Of a stretch of DNA of 8,028 nucleotides, positions 5,813 to 8,028 are shown piece after piece (position 1 is the first letter of the stretch; every line of letters starts with the position of its first letter). Made by a program: the position numbers and the translations under genes. The notes below the pieces were generated by a model, which worked only from the letters and a program-made list of their open reading frames with translations, did no database searches and had not been told where the DNA came from. The stretch covers positions 1 through 8,028 of the forward strand of contig JAPPPC010000772.1 in NCBI GenBank assembly GCA_028817685.1, read 5' to 3'. This DNA is from Rhodospirillaceae bacterium. Its GTDB lineage: Bacteria > Pseudomonadota > Alphaproteobacteria > UBA8366 > GCA-2717185.

Positions 5813-7231
5813 ATGGCGACGCCGCGCACGCTGTTCGACAAGATCTGGGACGCCCATCTCGTCGATACCACCGAGGACGGCCTCAGCATCCTCTACGCCG
5901 ACCGGCTGCTGATCATGGAGATGCAGCCGCAGGCCTTCGAGGGGCTGCGCATGGCCGGGCTCAAAGTGCGCTGTCCGGATAAGGTGCTGGGCGTGATGGA
6001 TCACGTCATCCCGACGCACCCGCGCGATCAGGCCATCGAGGATCCGGTCGCCCGGATGATGGTCGAACAGGCCTATAAGGATTACGAGGAGTTCGGCGTC
6101 GAACTGTTCGACCTGATGGACAAGCGTCAGGGCATCGTCCATGTCATCGGGCCGGAGCAGGGCTTCACCCTGCCGGGCGTGACCTTGTTCTGCGGCGACA
6201 GCCACACTGCGACGCATGGCGCCTTCGGCGCCTTCGCCATGGGGGTCGGCACTTCGGAAATCGAGCATATTCTGGCCACCCAGACCTTGCGGAGTCCGAA
6301 ACCGAAGAATATGCGGGTGACGGTCGACGGCGATCTGTCGATCGGGTGCAGCGGCAAGGACATCATCTTGGCGATTATCGGTACCATCGGCACCGCCGGC
6401 GGCACCGGCCACGTGATCGAATTCGCCGGTTCGGCCATTCGCGACCTGTCGATGGAAGGGCGCATGACCGTCTCCAACATGACGATCGAGGCCGGCGCGC
6501 GCGCCGGGCTGATCGCGCCGGACGAGAAGACCTTCGCCTATTGCGAAGGCCGCCCGCGCGCGCCGAAAGGCGCGGATTGGGACCAGGCCGTCGAGTATTG
6601 GAAAACCTTGCCGACCGACGAAGGCGCCGTCTTCGACAAGGAAGTGACCCTCGAGGCGGAGAAGATCGCGCCGCAGGTGACCTGGGGCACCAATCCGGAG
6701 GAAGTCGCGCCGATCGACGGTGTGGTGCCGGATCCGGCCGACGCGCCTAACGAGGATCGGCGGCGCATGATCCAACGCTCGCTCGACTATATGGGGCTGG
6801 CGCCGGGTACCGCGATGAAGGACGTTGCGATCGATCGCGCGTTCATCGGTTCCTGCACCAACAGCCGGATCGAGGATCTGGAAGCCGCCGCGGCGATCGC
6901 GCGTGGCCGCAAGGTCGCGGACGGTGTCGAGGCGATGGTGGTCCCGGGGTCGGGTCTGATCAAGGACGAAGCCGAGGCGCGCGGGCTCGACAAGATCTTC
7001 ACGGAAGCCGGGTTCGACTGGCGCGAGCCGGGCTGCTCCATGTGCATCGCGATGAATGGCGACAATATAGAGCCGGGGCAACGTTGCGCCTCGACGTCCA
7101 ACCGGAATTTCGAGGGACGGCAGGGCCGCGACGGGCGGACTCACCTCGCCAGTCCGGCAATGGTCGCCGCCGCGGCGGTGACGGGCCGTCTGACGGATGT
7201 CCGCGAACTCGAAACACGTTCAATCGAATAG
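5813..7231 (+). CDS. Second LeuC-type hydro-lyase large subunit, diverged substrate region
   Basis: Full-length (472 residues) paralogue of the leuC upstream, about 64% identical by hand alignment. It keeps cluster ligands Cys348, Cys408 and Cys411 (GSCTNSRIED, CSMC), Asp129-Ser130-His131 in GDSHTATHGAFG, and SNRNFEGRQG, so it should be an active [4Fe-4S] dehydratase subunit. Residues 25-105 are only about 43% identical. There DRHIIHEVTSPQ of LeuC becomes DRLLIMEMQPQ, losing both histidines and the Thr-Ser pair and one residue, and DHNI becomes DHVI. By family analogy these face the substrate side chain, so a changed substrate is inferred; citramalate or another 2-alkylmalate is one guess. 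The ATG lies two bases after the leuD stop with no clear Shine-Dalgarno, implying coupling. Codon use resembles its neighbours. A redundant isopropylmalate isomerase remains possible. Confidence 0.9.
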   Translation: MATPRTLFDKIWDAHLVDTTEDGLSILYADRLLIMEMQPQAFEGLRMAGLKVRCPDKVLGVMDHVIPTHPRDQAIEDPVARMMVEQAYKDYEEFGVELFDLMDKRQGIVHVIGPEQGFTLPGVTLFCGDSHTATHGAFGAFAMGVGTSEIEHILATQTLRSPKPKNMRVTVDGDLSIGCSGKDIILAIIGTIGTAGGTGHVIEFAGSAIRDLSMEGRMTVSNMTIEAGARAGLIAPDEKTFAYCEGRPRAPKGADWDQAVEYWKTLPTDEGAVFDKEVTLEAEKIAPQVTWGTNPEEVAPIDGVVPDPADAPNEDRRRMIQRSLDYMGLAPGTAMKDVAIDRAFIGSCTNSRIEDLEAAAAIARGRKVADGVEAMVVPGSGLIKDEAEARGLDKIFTEAGFDWREPGCSMCIAMNGDNIEPGQRCASTSNRNFEGRQGRDGRTHLASPAMVAAAAVTGRLTDVRELETRSIE

Positions 7232-7255
7232 ACAGATATATTTCAGGGGAGCCTC

Positions 7256-8028
7256 ATGGCAGCGAACAAATCACTTCTCATCTTGCCGGGCGATGGTATC
7301 GGGCCGGAGGTCATGGTCCAGGTGCGCCGCGTCGTCGACTGGTTCGACCAACGCCGTGAGGTCACTTTCGAGGTCAAGGAAGGTCTCGTCGGCGGCGCTG
7401 CCTACGACGCGCATGGCACGCCGATCACCGACGAGACCATGGAAGACGCGATGGCCGCCGACGCGGTGCTGTTCGGGTCGGTCGGCGGGCCGCAATATGA
7501 CGATGCGCCGCGCGATCTGCGGCCGGAGATGGGTCTGTTGCGGCTGCGCAAGGATCTCGACCTGTTCGCCAATCTGCGCCCGGCGCTGACCTTCGACGCG
7601 TTGCTCGACGCGTCCTCCCTGAAGCCAGAAGTGGTCGAGGGTCTCGACCTGATGATCGTGCGGGAATCGACGGGCGGGGTCTATTTCGGTACGCCGCGCG
7701 GTATCGAAACGCTCGAAGATGGGCAGCGCCGCGGCTTCGATACGCAGACCTATACCGAATCTGAAATTCGCCGCGTCGCCGGCGTCGCCTTCGATCTCGC
7801 CCGGCAGCGCCGCGGCAAGGTGACCTCGGTCGAGAAGGCCAATGTGATGGAAAGCGGCGTGTTGTGGCGCCAGGTGGTAACGGAGTTGCACCAGGAATCC
7901 TATTCCGATGTCGAGCTCGGCCACATGTATGCGGACAATTGCGCCATGCAACTGGTGCGCGAGCCGACCCAGTTCGACGTCATCGTCTCCGACAATTTGT
8001 TCGGCGATATTCTGTCGGATTGCGCGGC
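7256..8028 (+). CDS. leuB: 3-isopropylmalate dehydrogenase, 3' end outside window
   Basis: NAD-dependent oxidative decarboxylase that converts 3-isopropylmalate to 2-oxoisocaproate after spontaneous loss of CO2. The visible 257 codons, of roughly 360-370 usual for the family, begin MAANKSLLILPGDGIGPEV. They include AVLFGSVGGPQYD, EMGLLRLRKDLDLFANLRP (Glu91, Leu94, Leu95 forming the usual isopropyl pocket), the substrate arginine segment RESTGGVYFG (from 136), KVTSVEKANVMESGVLWR (catalytic Lys region), HMYADNCAMQLV and SDNLFGDILSD (metal-binding aspartates). ATG 7256 has GGGGAG (7246-7251) four bases upstream. It follows leuC copy 2 by 24 bases, so it belongs to the same operon. RES replaces the commoner REL in the arginine motif. 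The frame is still open at the window edge. Confidence 0.95.
   Translation, partial: MAANKSLLILPGDGIGPEVMVQVRRVVDWFDQRREVTFEVKEGLVGGAAYDAHGTPITDETMEDAMAADAVLFGSVGGPQYDDAPRDLRPEMGLLRLRKDLDLFANLRPALTFDALLDASSLKPEVVEGLDLMIVRESTGGVYFGTPRGIETLEDGQRRGFDTQTYTESEIRRVAGVAFDLARQRRGKVTSVEKANVMESGVLWRQVVTELHQESYSDVELGHMYADNCAMQLVREPTQFDVIVSDNLFGDILSDCA

Noticed and set aside
5813..7231. Second leuC as a decaying pseudogene
   Set aside because: The frame is full-length, all cluster cysteines and core motifs are present, and divergence is concentrated in one functional segment, which does not look like random decay.
5813..7231. Recent horizontal acquisition of the second leuC
   Set aside because: Base composition and codon style match the neighbouring genes, there are no mobile-element traces, and the gene is tightly packed in the operon. 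An old duplication is simpler, though an ancient transfer cannot be excluded.

Overview
The window is GC-rich, nearly wall-to-wall coding on the + strand. It looks like a chromosomal housekeeping segment of an alphaproteobacterium, probably Rhodospirillales-like. Three things point there: the gene order ffh-rpsP-rimM-trmD-rplS followed by leuC-leuD-leuB, an S16 protein with an Ala/Pro/Glu-rich C-terminal tail, and the sequence style of Ffh (TRVDGDSRGGAAL) and LeuD. The placement rests on remembered family features; no search was run.

Region 1 (38-3557) is a translation and protein-targeting operon: ffh (SRP GTPase), rpsP (ribosomal protein S16), rimM (16S/30S maturation factor), trmD (tRNA m1G37 methyltransferase) and rplS (ribosomal protein L19). 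The last three are tightly coupled, with 4-base GTGA and ATGA stop/start overlaps. In rpsP an in-frame TAA cuts off the last 20 codons of a tail whose reading frame and repeat pattern continue intact to a second TAA just before rimM.

Region 2 (3558-3759) is the only sizeable gap, about 200 bases. It holds a long imperfect hairpin right after rplS, a 14-base palindrome and weak promoter-like hexamers. It probably separates the ribosomal operon from the leucine operon and carries the leu control signals.

Region 3 (3760-8028) is a leucine biosynthesis operon with an unusual content: leuC, leuD, a second full-length leuC paralogue, then leuB (cut by the window end). LeuC+LeuD isomerise 2-isopropylmalate to 3-isopropylmalate, and LeuB oxidises and decarboxylates the product. 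By hand alignment the two LeuC proteins are about 64% identical. Both keep all three [4Fe-4S] cysteines and the Asp-Ser-His motif. The second copy is strongly diverged in residues 25-105 (about 43% identical), where the family hallmark HEVTSPQ is replaced by MEMQPQ. The first copy is the orthodox isopropylmalate isomerase. The second looks like a functional, catalytically competent hydro-lyase subunit with a changed substrate pocket. It may share LeuD and act on a related 2-alkylmalate. This is the best candidate in the window for something undescribed; everything else is ordinary core genome.
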